Source: an uncultured Sulfurovum sp. | Lineage (GTDB): Bacteria > Campylobacterota > Campylobacteria > Campylobacterales > Sulfurovaceae | NCBI GenBank assembly: GCA_947313765.1 | Contig: CAMZNQ010000061.1 | Location: 1-13,422, forward strand | Direction of reading: 5' to 3' | DNA length: 13,422 bases | Shown: piece after piece, positions 1 to 7,583 of the stretch | Layout of the letters: every line of letters begins with the position of its first letter | Numbering within the stretch: position 1 is the stretch's first letter | Made by a program: the position numbers and the translations under genes | The notes under the pieces: generated by a model | What the model saw: the letters and a program-made list of their open reading frames with translations, nothing else | The model's database searches: none | Told to the model about the DNA's origin: nothing

Positions 1-490
1 GAAGATATGAGGCTAGAGCCTCTGGATTTATGTGAGGAGTAAATGTTGAAACCATTTTAAAACTCTTTATTGAGGATGCAAAGATGATTTTATCATCAGA
101 TTGATAGTAGTTGAGTGGAATTTTTCCAACTCTATCTTTAATAAGCATTAATCTATCTCTATCTTTATCGTAAATAATAATAATAAATGAGCCTTTAACT
201 CTATTTATAAACTCAATATCCCACTTTTTATATAGTTTTTCAATAATCTCTATATGAGTGCTATCCTCTTCATCATTTAAGAGATATTTTAAATCTAAAA
301 TATTTGAGATATTACCAAGTAGAAATATAAAAATATTTTTACTATTTATATGATTGCTTAAATAATTCTCTCTATATGAAAAAAATATATTAAACTTTGA
401 AAATTTCTCTTCAACGAAAATATTTTTCTTATTTATATTTGGATAGAAATCCTCTTTTTTGTAATCAATAAAGCCAAAAAACTCTTGCAT
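1..490 (-). CDS. AsnB-like protein with degenerate glutaminase domain (partial, N-terminal 163 residues)
   Basis: The frame is open from an ATG at 490 to the window edge and has a good ribosome site (AAAGGAG) about 10 bases upstream. The part from residue about 99 onward aligns by eye with class II glutamine amidotransferase domains of asparagine synthetases: a GSFIIIIYDKDRDRL block, KDRVGKIPL (compare RDRAGVKPL in the canonical AsnB at 2665-4560), FASSIKSF, and then INPEALASYL leading toward the synthetase domain. The N-terminus reads MQEFFGF where active enzymes have MCGIVGF, so the nucleophilic Cys2 is missing. The HRGxD and GHxRLSI motifs are also absent, and YNGEVYN is reduced to something like LLGNISN. 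The domain is about 22 residues shorter than its neighbour over this stretch. The expected C-terminal ATP-dependent synthetase domain would lie outside the window. The protein may use free ammonia, or an acyl-adenylate-forming activity with another amine, as in lasso-peptide cyclases and beta-lactam synthetase. Its function is unknown. Confidence 0.8.
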   Translation of the reverse strand, partial: MQEFFGFIDYKKEDFYPNINKKNIFVEEKFSKFNIFFSYRENYLSNHINSKNIFIFLLGNISNILDLKYLLNDEEDSTHIEIIEKLYKKWDIEFINRVKGSFIIIIYDKDRDRLMLIKDRVGKIPLNYYQSDDKIIFASSIKSFKMVSTFTPHINPEALASYL

Positions 491-661
491 TTAACACTCC
501 TTTATACTATTGTTGCAATACAATAACATATAACATATTAAATATGGTTATCAAACAATATTTAACAAAGTTAAAATATGCCATACTTACAAGTTGATAG
601 TATATTTTATATGTTAATATTATCAAATAAAATTAAAAATATAATTTAATAAAGGTTTAAT
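491..661. promoter_or_regulatory. Divergent intergenic region with two inverted repeats
   Basis: This 171-base AT-rich gap lies between the minus-strand AsnB-like gene and the plus-strand operon. It contains two short dyads: TATTGT (508-513) with ACAATA (520-525), and TTTAAC (561-566) with GTTAAA (570-575). They are placed where an operator could affect one or both divergent promoters. A plausible sigma70 promoter for the plus-strand operon is TTGATA at 594-599 and TATTAT at 618-623, with an 18-base spacer. This would give a leader of about 30 bases before the ATG at 662. The opposite promoter is less clear. No RNA gene is visible. Confidence 0.4.
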
Positions 662-1357
662 ATGAAAACAACACATACAAATGCAGATATGTCTCATCAG
701 AATAGTATTGTCTACAAATTTGGGGAATTTGTAAACTCTCTTCAAGAGAATGGTATCTCTCCAACTATAAAAAAAATAGGTCAACGAGTTAATTATAAAA
801 TAAAGGGTCTAGATTTCTCAACACAAAATATTTATGATTTAACCAGAATAGGAGAGCATAAAGAGCATGGTACAGCACTAGTATCTACTTCAAAAGACTT
901 TTTATCCAAATTGATATATGATTTGGAAGATAACATAGATAAGCCTTTAAATAGAGGGCTTTTCATAGATTATGGAAGTGGTAAAGGTGCTGCTATTATA
1001 CATGCTAAAGAGTTAGGGTTCAAGAGAACAATTGGGATTGAATTTGCACAAGAGCTTCATGAGATAGCACAAGAGAATATTAAAAAATTGAAATTAGATA
1101 ATGTTAACTCTTTTTACGCTGATGCAACAACTTTTCTACCACCATCCGATGTATCTGTTATATACTTATTTAACCCATTTGATGAGGTTGTAATGGAGAA
1201 GTTAATTAAAAACATACTAAAAGAGAAGAAAAATTTTCAAAATGATGTATATCTAATTTATGGAAATGGCTCTTTAGATTTATTGAAGAATCACTTTAAA
1301 CTTATTAAGAAGATAACCTATCCTAGTAGTGCAACAGCAGAATTTTATAAAATATAA
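662..1357 (+). CDS. Class I SAM-dependent methyltransferase
   Basis: The 231-residue protein starts at an ATG with AAAGG six bases upstream. The Rossmann methyltransferase core is visible: motif I is DYGSGKG at residues 103-109 (SAM-binding glycine loop). The acidic residue ending strand 2 is E127 in GIEFAQ, YADA at 152-155 fits the adenine-contact region, and NPF at 171-173 sits in the motif IV position. The first roughly 95 residues form a charged, mostly helical extension of no recognised family. It is the first gene of the plus-strand glycan operon and lies 42 bases before the flippase gene, so the likely substrate is a sugar or other polysaccharide-precursor group. The acceptor cannot be read from the sequence. 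A protein or small-molecule substrate is also possible. Confidence 0.8.
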   Translation: MKTTHTNADMSHQNSIVYKFGEFVNSLQENGISPTIKKIGQRVNYKIKGLDFSTQNIYDLTRIGEHKEHGTALVSTSKDFLSKLIYDLEDNIDKPLNRGLFIDYGSGKGAAIIHAKELGFKRTIGIEFAQELHEIAQENIKKLKLDNVNSFYADATTFLPPSDVSVIYLFNPFDEVVMEKLIKNILKEKKNFQNDVYLIYGNGSLDLLKNHFKLIKKITYPSSATAEFYKI

Positions 1358-1399
1358 AATATAATATAAATAATTAAGGTAAAAATAAGAAGAGGTGTT

Positions 1400-2677
1400 A
1401 TGAATATTCTATCTAAAATTGTAAACAAGCAGGAGAAAAAAGTACTTCTTTCTAACTTTTTAGCTTTGGGGATTGTTCAAGGTCTAAACTTTTTACTACC
1501 TCTTTTGGTAATCCCCTACTTACTATATACCTTAGGAGTTGAACTCTTTGGTCTATTGGCAATGGCTACAGCATTCTCTAGTTATTTTATGATTTTGAGT
1601 GATTATGGGTTTAATGTTACGGCTACGAGAGAGGTCTCAATATATAGAGATGATGGTAAAAAATTAAATGAGATTTTCTCTGCTGTGATGATGATTAAAA
1701 TAGTTTTAATGTTGGTTGGTCTCTCTATTTTACTATTAAGCGTATGGTTATTTGATACTTTAGGTAGAGATGCAACTATCTATCTTTTAACATTTGGAAT
1801 GGTTATTGGTGAGGTTCTTTTTCCAATATGGTTTTTTCAAGGCATAGAGAAGATGAGATATATTGCTATCTTAAATATTGTAGCAAAACTATTTTTTCTA
1901 GTAGCTATTTTGATTTTTGTAAAAGAGAGAGATGATGCCTATTTAGTTCCACTATTTAATAGTCTAGGATTTATTATGGTAGGAGTTATATCTCTATTTT
2001 ATATCTATAAAGAGTTTAAAATTAGATTTATATGGCAACCATACAAAGTATTAAGAAGATACTTTATTATGGGTTGGCATATTTTTCTCTCTAAACTAGC
2101 AGTTACTCTCTACTCATCAAGCAATATTTTCATCTTAGGAATTTTTACTAATCATCTTATGGTTGGTTATTATGCTGTTGCATATAGGGTAATTTCAGCT
2201 TTAGTTAGTTTGGGAGATATTGTTAATCAAGTCATATTTCCATATCTATCAAAGAAATGGATAGAGAGTAGAGAGTTGTACTACTCTCTATTTTATAAAT
2301 TTTTGAAAGTGATTATGGCTCTAATGCTATTTTTATCTTTGATTATATTTTTTAACTCTGAAGAGATTGTCTATCTATTATCAGGTAAAGAGACTCTTAT
2401 TACTGTGGAGTTGTTACAGATTATGAGCCTATTTTTGATAATTGCTCCATTAGGAGGACTATATTCTCAAAGCTTTGTAACTCAAGAGAAGAGTTTCTAT
2501 GTTACTAAATCTACATTTTGGACACTCATTGTAAATATGGTACTAATAGCTATGTTAATTCCACTCTATGGAGTTTACGGTCTAGCTATTGCTGAAGTTT
2601 TAGTAAAGATATTTCATTTCTATTTAAATAATTTATATTTTATACATCTGAAAAAGGAGAGAGTATGTGTGGCATAG
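1400..2677 (+). CDS. wzx: Wzx-like polysaccharide/lipid-linked oligosaccharide flippase
   Basis: The 425-residue integral membrane protein is strongly hydrophobic throughout, with roughly 12 predicted membrane segments. The N-terminal segment resembles the RfbX/Wzx family of the MATE-like polysaccharide transporters: LSNFLALGIVQGLNFLLPLL, then VIPYLLYTLGVELFGLLAMA, and a DYGFNVTATREVS loop near residues 70-82. The length is usual for the family. The start has GAAGAGG five bases upstream. Its job would be to move undecaprenyl-diphosphate-linked repeat units to the periplasmic face. Its last 13 bases overlap the start of asnB, whose ribosome site (AAGGAG at 2654-2659) lies inside this gene, suggesting translational coupling. 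No polymerase (Wzy) is seen in the window. Confidence 0.88.
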   Translation: MNILSKIVNKQEKKVLLSNFLALGIVQGLNFLLPLLVIPYLLYTLGVELFGLLAMATAFSSYFMILSDYGFNVTATREVSIYRDDGKKLNEIFSAVMMIKIVLMLVGLSILLLSVWLFDTLGRDATIYLLTFGMVIGEVLFPIWFFQGIEKMRYIAILNIVAKLFFLVAILIFVKERDDAYLVPLFNSLGFIMVGVISLFYIYKEFKIRFIWQPYKVLRRYFIMGWHIFLSKLAVTLYSSSNIFILGIFTNHLMVGYYAVAYRVISALVSLGDIVNQVIFPYLSKKWIESRELYYSLFYKFLKVIMALMLFLSLIIFFNSEEIVYLLSGKETLITVELLQIMSLFLIIAPLGGLYSQSFVTQEKSFYVTKSTFWTLIVNMVLIAMLIPLYGVYGLAIAEVLVKIFHFYLNNLYFIHLKKERVCVA

Positions 2678-4560
2678 TGGGTTTTTGTGATTTTACAAAG
2701 AGGAGTAGCTTAGATAATCTTTCTGAGATGATGAAAAGAGTTAAACATAGAGGTTCAGATGCTTATGGTCAATCATATCAAGATAGTGCAACGGCTACTG
2801 TTGGGCTTGGACATCAAAGACTCTCCATATTAGACCTATCTAATGAAGGTAGACAACCTATGAGTTGTGAAAACTTAGAGATTGTCTACAATGGAGAAGT
2901 CTATAATTTTCAAGAGATTAGAGTTGAACTTGAAGATTTGGGATATAAATTTCACTCCAATAGTGATACAGAGGTTGTCTTAAATGCTTATCACCATTGG
3001 GGAGTAGAATCAGTTAAAAAATTTAATGGTATGTTTGCTATTGCGATTTTTGATAAAAGAGAAGAGCGTTTGACTTTGATTAGAGATAGAGCAGGTGTTA
3101 AACCACTATATTGGTATCTTAAAGATGGACTCTTTCTTTTTGCTAGTGAACTAAAGAGCTTCCATTCTCACCCAAATTTTCAAAAAGAGATTAACAGGGA
3201 TGTTTTAGCACTCTATTTACAATATGGTTATGTTATGCAACCCTACTCTATCTTTAAATCAACAGAGCAGTTAGAGGCTGGACATATTTTAGAGCTTGAT
3301 TTAAAGAGTCAAACAATCGAAAAGAGAGAGTATTGGTCTATTATTGATTGCTACAAAAAACCTCTTCTCTTTCTAAGTGATAATGAAGCGATTAATAAAA
3401 CAGAAGAGATATTAAAAAGGTCATTTAACTATAGAATGGTATCTGATGTACCTGTGGGTATTTTTTTAAGTGGAGGGTACGATAGCTCTTTAGTTACAGC
3501 CCTACTTCAAAGTGATAGAGATAAGAAAATCAATACATTTACAATTGGATTTAAAGAGAGAGGATATGATGAATCTCCTTATGCTAAAAAGGTTGCGAAA
3601 CATCTAGGAACTAATCATCATGATTACTACTGTAGCCACAAAGATGCGTTAGAGATTATTCCAAAATTAGCTGAAATATATGATGAACCATTTGCAGATG
3701 ATTCTGCTATTCCAACGGTTCTAGTTAGCCAATTAGCACGAGAGAAGGTAACTGTAACTCTTAGTGCTGATGGTGGAGATGAGATTTTTGCAGGTTATGA
3801 TGAATACTCCAATATTTTAAAAATGCAAAAAAGATTTGAGTATCTACCAAATATATTAAAGAGTAGTATTGGTTTAGCTATGGACTCTATATCTCCAAAT
3901 AATGTACCTTTTAATAAACATCTATACAACTTTGAAACACGTTATGAGAAGATTAGAACTCTCTTATCTAGCAAAAATTCTGCTCAAATGTTAAAGTATC
4001 GTTCTCAACACTTTACAGACAATCAACTATCAAATCTATTAAACTTCAATAGGGTTGAGCTAAAGACATCTTTTGATGTAGATATTAATGATATTAAAGA
4101 TGATTTATCAAAAATGTTAGCTATTGATTATAGTACATATATGTCAAATAATATTTTGACTAAAGTTGATAGAGCAACAATGAGTGTGGGGTTAGAGGGG
4201 CGTGAACCTTTCTTAGATAGAGAGATTATAGAGTTTGCATCACAACTTCCATCTAAATTTAAATATAGAGATGGAGTTCAAAAGTGGATACTTAAAGAGA
4301 TTGCACATAAGTACATACCAAAAGAGCTAATGAATCGCCCTAAAATGGGTTTTTCCCCACCTATGACAGAGTGGTTTAGAGATGAGCTAAAAGAGTATTT
4401 TTTAGACTATTTAAGTCGTGAAAAATTAGATAAAGAGGGATATTTTAATACAGATGAGGTAATAAAAATGCGTGATGAGTACTTAAACGGAAAAAATGTA
4501 ACTGTTAAAAAATTGTGGTCTATTTTGATGTTCCAAATGTGGCATGAGAGATGGATGTAG
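2665..4560 (+). CDS. asnB: Asparagine synthetase-type glutamine-dependent amidotransferase
   Basis: The 631-residue protein has a complete two-domain architecture. The class II glutaminase domain starts with Cys2 (MCGIVGF), followed by HRGSD (28-32), GHQRLSI (49-55), YNGEVYN (75-81), SDTE (100-103) and RDRAGVKPLYW (140-150). The C-terminal ATP-pyrophosphatase domain has the SGGYDSS loop at 269-275 and LSADGGDEIFAGY near 366-378. All key residues look intact, so glutamine-dependent amidation by acyl-AMP formation is expected. AsnB-type proteins inside O-antigen or capsule loci are often thought to amidate sugar acids (WbpS-like) rather than make free asparagine. That role fits this operon but is inference. 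It overlaps the flippase gene by 13 bases and the next gene by 10 if that gene starts at 4551. Confidence 0.93.
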   Translation: MCGIVGFCDFTKRSSLDNLSEMMKRVKHRGSDAYGQSYQDSATATVGLGHQRLSILDLSNEGRQPMSCENLEIVYNGEVYNFQEIRVELEDLGYKFHSNSDTEVVLNAYHHWGVESVKKFNGMFAIAIFDKREERLTLIRDRAGVKPLYWYLKDGLFLFASELKSFHSHPNFQKEINRDVLALYLQYGYVMQPYSIFKSTEQLEAGHILELDLKSQTIEKREYWSIIDCYKKPLLFLSDNEAINKTEEILKRSFNYRMVSDVPVGIFLSGGYDSSLVTALLQSDRDKKINTFTIGFKERGYDESPYAKKVAKHLGTNHHDYYCSHKDALEIIPKLAEIYDEPFADDSAIPTVLVSQLAREKVTVTLSADGGDEIFAGYDEYSNILKMQKRFEYLPNILKSSIGLAMDSISPNNVPFNKHLYNFETRYEKIRTLLSSKNSAQMLKYRSQHFTDNQLSNLLNFNRVELKTSFDVDINDIKDDLSKMLAIDYSTYMSNNILTKVDRATMSVGLEGREPFLDREIIEFASQLPSKFKYRDGVQKWILKEIAHKYIPKELMNRPKMGFSPPMTEWFRDELKEYFLDYLSREKLDKEGYFNTDEVIKMRDEYLNGKNVTVKKLWSILMFQMWHERWM

Positions 4561-5309
4561 AGATGTTAAAAATATCTTATAGAATAAAAGGTATACCTCT
4601 TAATGAGGTTTGGTTTGCTTCTAAAATGGAATTGAAAAAAAGTCATATAATATCTGGACTATACTGTTATCGTCAAGCAAAATTTAATATAGATATTATA
4701 GGTTTAAAAAAAGAGATAATATATACTTTACTTAATGATTTAACAGATGATAGAGAAAAAATATTTTCTAGGTTTAAACCAAATGTTCGCAATGAAATAC
4801 GTAAATTTGATAAAATAGAAGAGTTTAGCTATAGAGCAGATTATGACTCTAAAGAACTCTTTTTAGAGTTTTATAGATGTTTTGCTAAAGCTAAAAAACT
4901 ACCTGAAGTAGAAGAAAAATCTATTAATAAATACCATTCAAATCTTTTTTATCTATCTGGTTATTTAGATGGAATTTTAACAAATATGCAAGTTTATCTT
5001 TTAGACAAAGAGAGTGGAATAGTACGTCTACTATACTCTATCTCTACACTATATGAAGAAGAGGATAAACATAGAGGTGCAAAAATAGGATGGATTAATC
5101 GTTATCTTCATTGGCATACAATGTTGCATTTTAAAAGAGAAGGTTTTAAAACTTTCGATTGGGGTGGATATACAAATGACCCAAACTCCCCTTTAGCTGG
5201 AATTGACAAATTTAAGGCATCTTTTGGTGGTAAAAAAGTTGTCCGTTATAACTACTACACCTTACCATATTACGCTCTAAAAGTTATACAAGATAGGATT
5301 ATCTCATGA
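4551..5309 (+). CDS. FemAB/GNAT-like aminoacyl or acyl transferase
   Basis: The 252-residue cytosolic protein has features of the FemAB-related (BioF2-like) GNAT fold. FKPNVRNEIRK at about 75-85 corresponds to the substrate-binding basic segment, and FDWGGY at 203-208 followed by GIDKFKASFGG at 217-227 is the characteristic C-terminal signature. Family members transfer amino acids from aminoacyl-tRNA, or acyl groups, to peptidoglycan or glycan precursors. Here the likely acceptor is an amino sugar of the repeat unit, which is inference. The start is uncertain. The ATG at 4551 overlaps asnB by 10 bases and has GAGAG directly abutting it. The in-frame ATG at 4563, just after the asnB stop, would give a 248-residue protein with the same GAGAG 12 bases upstream. 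It overlaps the next gene by 4 bases (ATGA). Confidence 0.78.
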   Translation: MDVEMLKISYRIKGIPLNEVWFASKMELKKSHIISGLYCYRQAKFNIDIIGLKKEIIYTLLNDLTDDREKIFSRFKPNVRNEIRKFDKIEEFSYRADYDSKELFLEFYRCFAKAKKLPEVEEKSINKYHSNLFYLSGYLDGILTNMQVYLLDKESGIVRLLYSISTLYEEEDKHRGAKIGWINRYLHWHTMLHFKREGFKTFDWGGYTNDPNSPLAGIDKFKASFGGKKVVRYNYYTLPYYALKVIQDRIIS

Positions 5310-6418
5310 AAAAGAAAAAACTTGTAGGCATTATTCACGAGTTAACCATGGGTGGAGCTGAACGGATGATGGTAAATATTTTAAACCATTTCTCCTCAAA
5401 TCAAGATGAAGTGCATCTTATTATATTTCACAATATTGGAACATTGAAAAATTTACTTGATTCATCTATTATTGTTCATGATTTAGGAGGAGTATCAGTT
5501 AAAAAAGGTATGGCTAAATGTTTAAAAGAGATTTATAAAATAGAGCCTAATATCATCTTTTCAGGAATTGGTCATCTAAATATTGCTTTAGCTCCATTTA
5601 TTCCTATTATGAAAACTATACTACCAAAAACATATTGGATTTCACGAGAGACAAATATTGTCTCTTTACAAAATCAAGAGGAGAAATATCCAAAGTTTTT
5701 TGACTTTCTATACCGTAATACATATAGAAACTTTGATGTAATCATTGCTCAATCAGAAGATATGAGAGATGATTTAAAGTTAAATTATCCATTAACTAAA
5801 TCGAAAATAGAGTTGATTAACAATCCTATTGATATGGAGAAGATAGATAGCTTATCATTAAAATCAATAGATTATAAGTTTAGAGAGGATATGGTAAATC
5901 TACTATCAGTAGGAACACTTCGTAAAAGAAAGAGGCATGATTTACTATTAAAAGCATTCAAACTTCTACCTGAAAACTACACTTTAACTATTGTTGGTTC
6001 TGGTTTAGAGGAGCAAAATATAAAATCTCTATCTAAAGAACTAAAGATAGATAGTCGTATATATTTTGAAGGTCATCAGACAAATCCATACCCATATATG
6101 AAAAGAGCCGATATTTTACTATTGACATCCGAACATGAAGGATTTCCAAATGTACTTTTAGAGGCTAACTCTTTAGGAACTCCAGTTGTTGCGTTTGATT
6201 GTAAGGGTGGAGTTACAGAGATTATAGAAGAGGGTATAAATGGATTATCTGTTAAAAATGGAGATATTCAAGCTTTAGCTAAGAGAGTTGTAGAGGCTAT
6301 AGAGTTTAAATTTAATGAGTTAGAGGTTAAAGAGTCTGTAAGAAGAAGATACTCCAAAGAGATTATTATGAGAAAGTATGAAGATATTTTTTCTACTAAA
6401 GAGGTTTGTTATGTATAG
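5306..6418 (+). CDS. GT4-family glycosyltransferase (GGAER type)
   Basis: The 370-residue GT-B fold enzyme has the N-terminal HELTMGGAER loop (residues 11-20), which contacts the acceptor or nucleotide. The C-terminal donor-binding domain begins near residue 195 with LLSVGTLRKRKRHDLLLKAF. The E-x7-E motif is EGFPNVLLE at about 278-286, followed by GTPVVAFDCKGGVTEII. The N-terminus has no signal peptide or membrane anchor, so it acts at the cytoplasmic face on lipid-linked intermediates. It probably adds one hexose or N-acetylhexosamine with retention of configuration (family rule). The sugar and linkage are not predictable from the sequence. AGGAT lies about 7 bases before the start, which overlaps the previous stop as ATGA. 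Confidence 0.9.
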   Translation: MKKKKLVGIIHELTMGGAERMMVNILNHFSSNQDEVHLIIFHNIGTLKNLLDSSIIVHDLGGVSVKKGMAKCLKEIYKIEPNIIFSGIGHLNIALAPFIPIMKTILPKTYWISRETNIVSLQNQEEKYPKFFDFLYRNTYRNFDVIIAQSEDMRDDLKLNYPLTKSKIELINNPIDMEKIDSLSLKSIDYKFREDMVNLLSVGTLRKRKRHDLLLKAFKLLPENYTLTIVGSGLEEQNIKSLSKELKIDSRIYFEGHQTNPYPYMKRADILLLTSEHEGFPNVLLEANSLGTPVVAFDCKGGVTEIIEEGINGLSVKNGDIQALAKRVVEAIEFKFNELEVKESVRRRYSKEIIMRKYEDIFSTKEVCYV

Positions 6419-7583
6419 TGAAGAAAAATCTCAAATATACTTTTTGATGAACTCTCTTTGTGAGGGTGGAGCAGAGAGGGCAATAGTTACAATTTCTAAA
6501 AGATTTGTAGAAGATGGCTATAGTGTTACAATATTGGCTTTAACTAAAAATAACTTTTATCAAATTCCAAAAGGGGTAGAGGTTATCTATTTATCAAAGA
6601 TGAATGACCACATATCTAGTTTACAAAAAATGTTATATATACCATATCATGCATGGAGGCTAAAAAAGTATGTTCAAAAACATAATATATATTTAATTCA
6701 TAGTTATCTTTTTCGTTCAAACTTTGTAAATTTAATATCAACTATATTTGGTTCAAAACATATAACTCAAGTCTCAAATCGTTCTGTTGTATCTCGATTT
6801 TTTAAAGAGGGGTTGTCTGGAAAGATAAATCTATTTTTAATCAAACATCTATATCCTAGAGCAGATATGGTTATCTATAACTCTATTGAGATGAAGAGTG
6901 ATTTTCATAAAAAACTATTTAAACCAAAAAAAGAGAGGGTTATATATAACTCTTTTGATATAGATAATATTTTAAAAGAGGCAGATGAGCCTATAGAAGA
7001 TTTTACATTTAAGAGCCATAAACGATATATTGTTACAGTAGGTAGATTGATAGAGCTTAAACTATTTAAAGATACCATTGAAGCAGTTAGTAGAGTAGAT
7101 AGTGATATTGAACTTATATTACTTGGAGATGGAGAGGAGAGAGAGAGTTTAGAAGAGTTAGCAAAAGATTTAGAAATAAGCTCTCGTATCCATTTTTTAG
7201 GTCAAGTAGATAATCCATTTAAATATATCAAAAAAGCAGATATATTTGTCTCCTCATCTTTAGTAGAGGGATTTCCTAATGTATTGATTGAGGCTATGCT
7301 TTGTAAAACAGTTGCAATATGTAGTGATTGTCTAAGTGGTCCAAGAGAGATATTAGCTCCCAATAGTGATAGCTCTAAAAGATTAGTAGAGGGAATGGAG
7401 TTAGCTGAATTTGGTACTCTATATGGAGTAGGAGATATTAATGCTCTAGCCAAATCTATCTTATATATATTTAGCAATAGTTCTCTCTATTATGAGTATC
7501 AAACTAAAGCATTTAATCGAGCAAAAGAGTTCTCTGTAGAGAATATCACATCTCAATATAGAGAGGTACTACTAAATGGATAG
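6411..7583 (+). CDS. GT4-family glycosyltransferase (GGAER type), second copy
   Basis: The 390-residue GT-B enzyme has the same plan as its upstream neighbour: EGGAER at residues 18-23, GRLIELKLFKDTIEAV at the start of the donor domain, and EGFPNVLIE as the E-x7-E motif at about 286-294. The ATG at 6411 is preferred over the in-frame ATG at 6378. It has AAAGAGG (6398-6404) six bases upstream, and it brings GGAER close to the N-terminus as in homologues. The longer start would add 11 residues (MKIFFLLKRFV) inside the previous gene. It overlaps the previous gene by 8 bases and the next by 8. The two GGAER enzymes are clearly diverged from each other, so they probably make different linkages. 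The SGPREI segment after the E-x7-E motif is typical of GT4 enzymes acting on lipid-linked acceptors. Confidence 0.88.
   Translation: MYSEEKSQIYFLMNSLCEGGAERAIVTISKRFVEDGYSVTILALTKNNFYQIPKGVEVIYLSKMNDHISSLQKMLYIPYHAWRLKKYVQKHNIYLIHSYLFRSNFVNLISTIFGSKHITQVSNRSVVSRFFKEGLSGKINLFLIKHLYPRADMVIYNSIEMKSDFHKKLFKPKKERVIYNSFDIDNILKEADEPIEDFTFKSHKRYIVTVGRLIELKLFKDTIEAVSRVDSDIELILLGDGEERESLEELAKDLEISSRIHFLGQVDNPFKYIKKADIFVSSSLVEGFPNVLIEAMLCKTVAICSDCLSGPREILAPNSDSSKRLVEGMELAEFGTLYGVGDINALAKSILYIFSNSSLYYEYQTKAFNRAKEFSVENITSQYREVLLNG

Noticed and set aside
640..645. Perfect TATAAT as promoter of the plus-strand operon
   Set aside because: It would start transcription inside the ribosome site at 651-655, leaving no usable leader. 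The upstream TTGATA/TATTAT pair is better.
578..649. 23-codon open frame just before the methyltransferase gene, considered as a leader peptide
   Set aside because: It has no ribosome site, low-complexity AT-driven composition and no attenuator-like hairpins after it.
1358..1399. AT repeat between the methyltransferase and flippase genes as a terminator or promoter
   Set aside because: The AAATATAA-type repeats form no stable hairpin and are ordinary for this composition. The genes look co-transcribed.
1..4560. Lasso-peptide or RiPP biosynthesis cluster (two AsnB-like proteins plus a methyltransferase)
   Set aside because: No precursor peptide, leader-binding protein or transglutaminase-like protease is visible. 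The intact AsnB is embedded among glycan genes.
7202..7477. 91-residue minus-strand open frame
   Set aside because: It lies wholly inside the second GT4 glycosyltransferase gene, whose motifs are clear. It has no recognisable domain and is a shadow frame.
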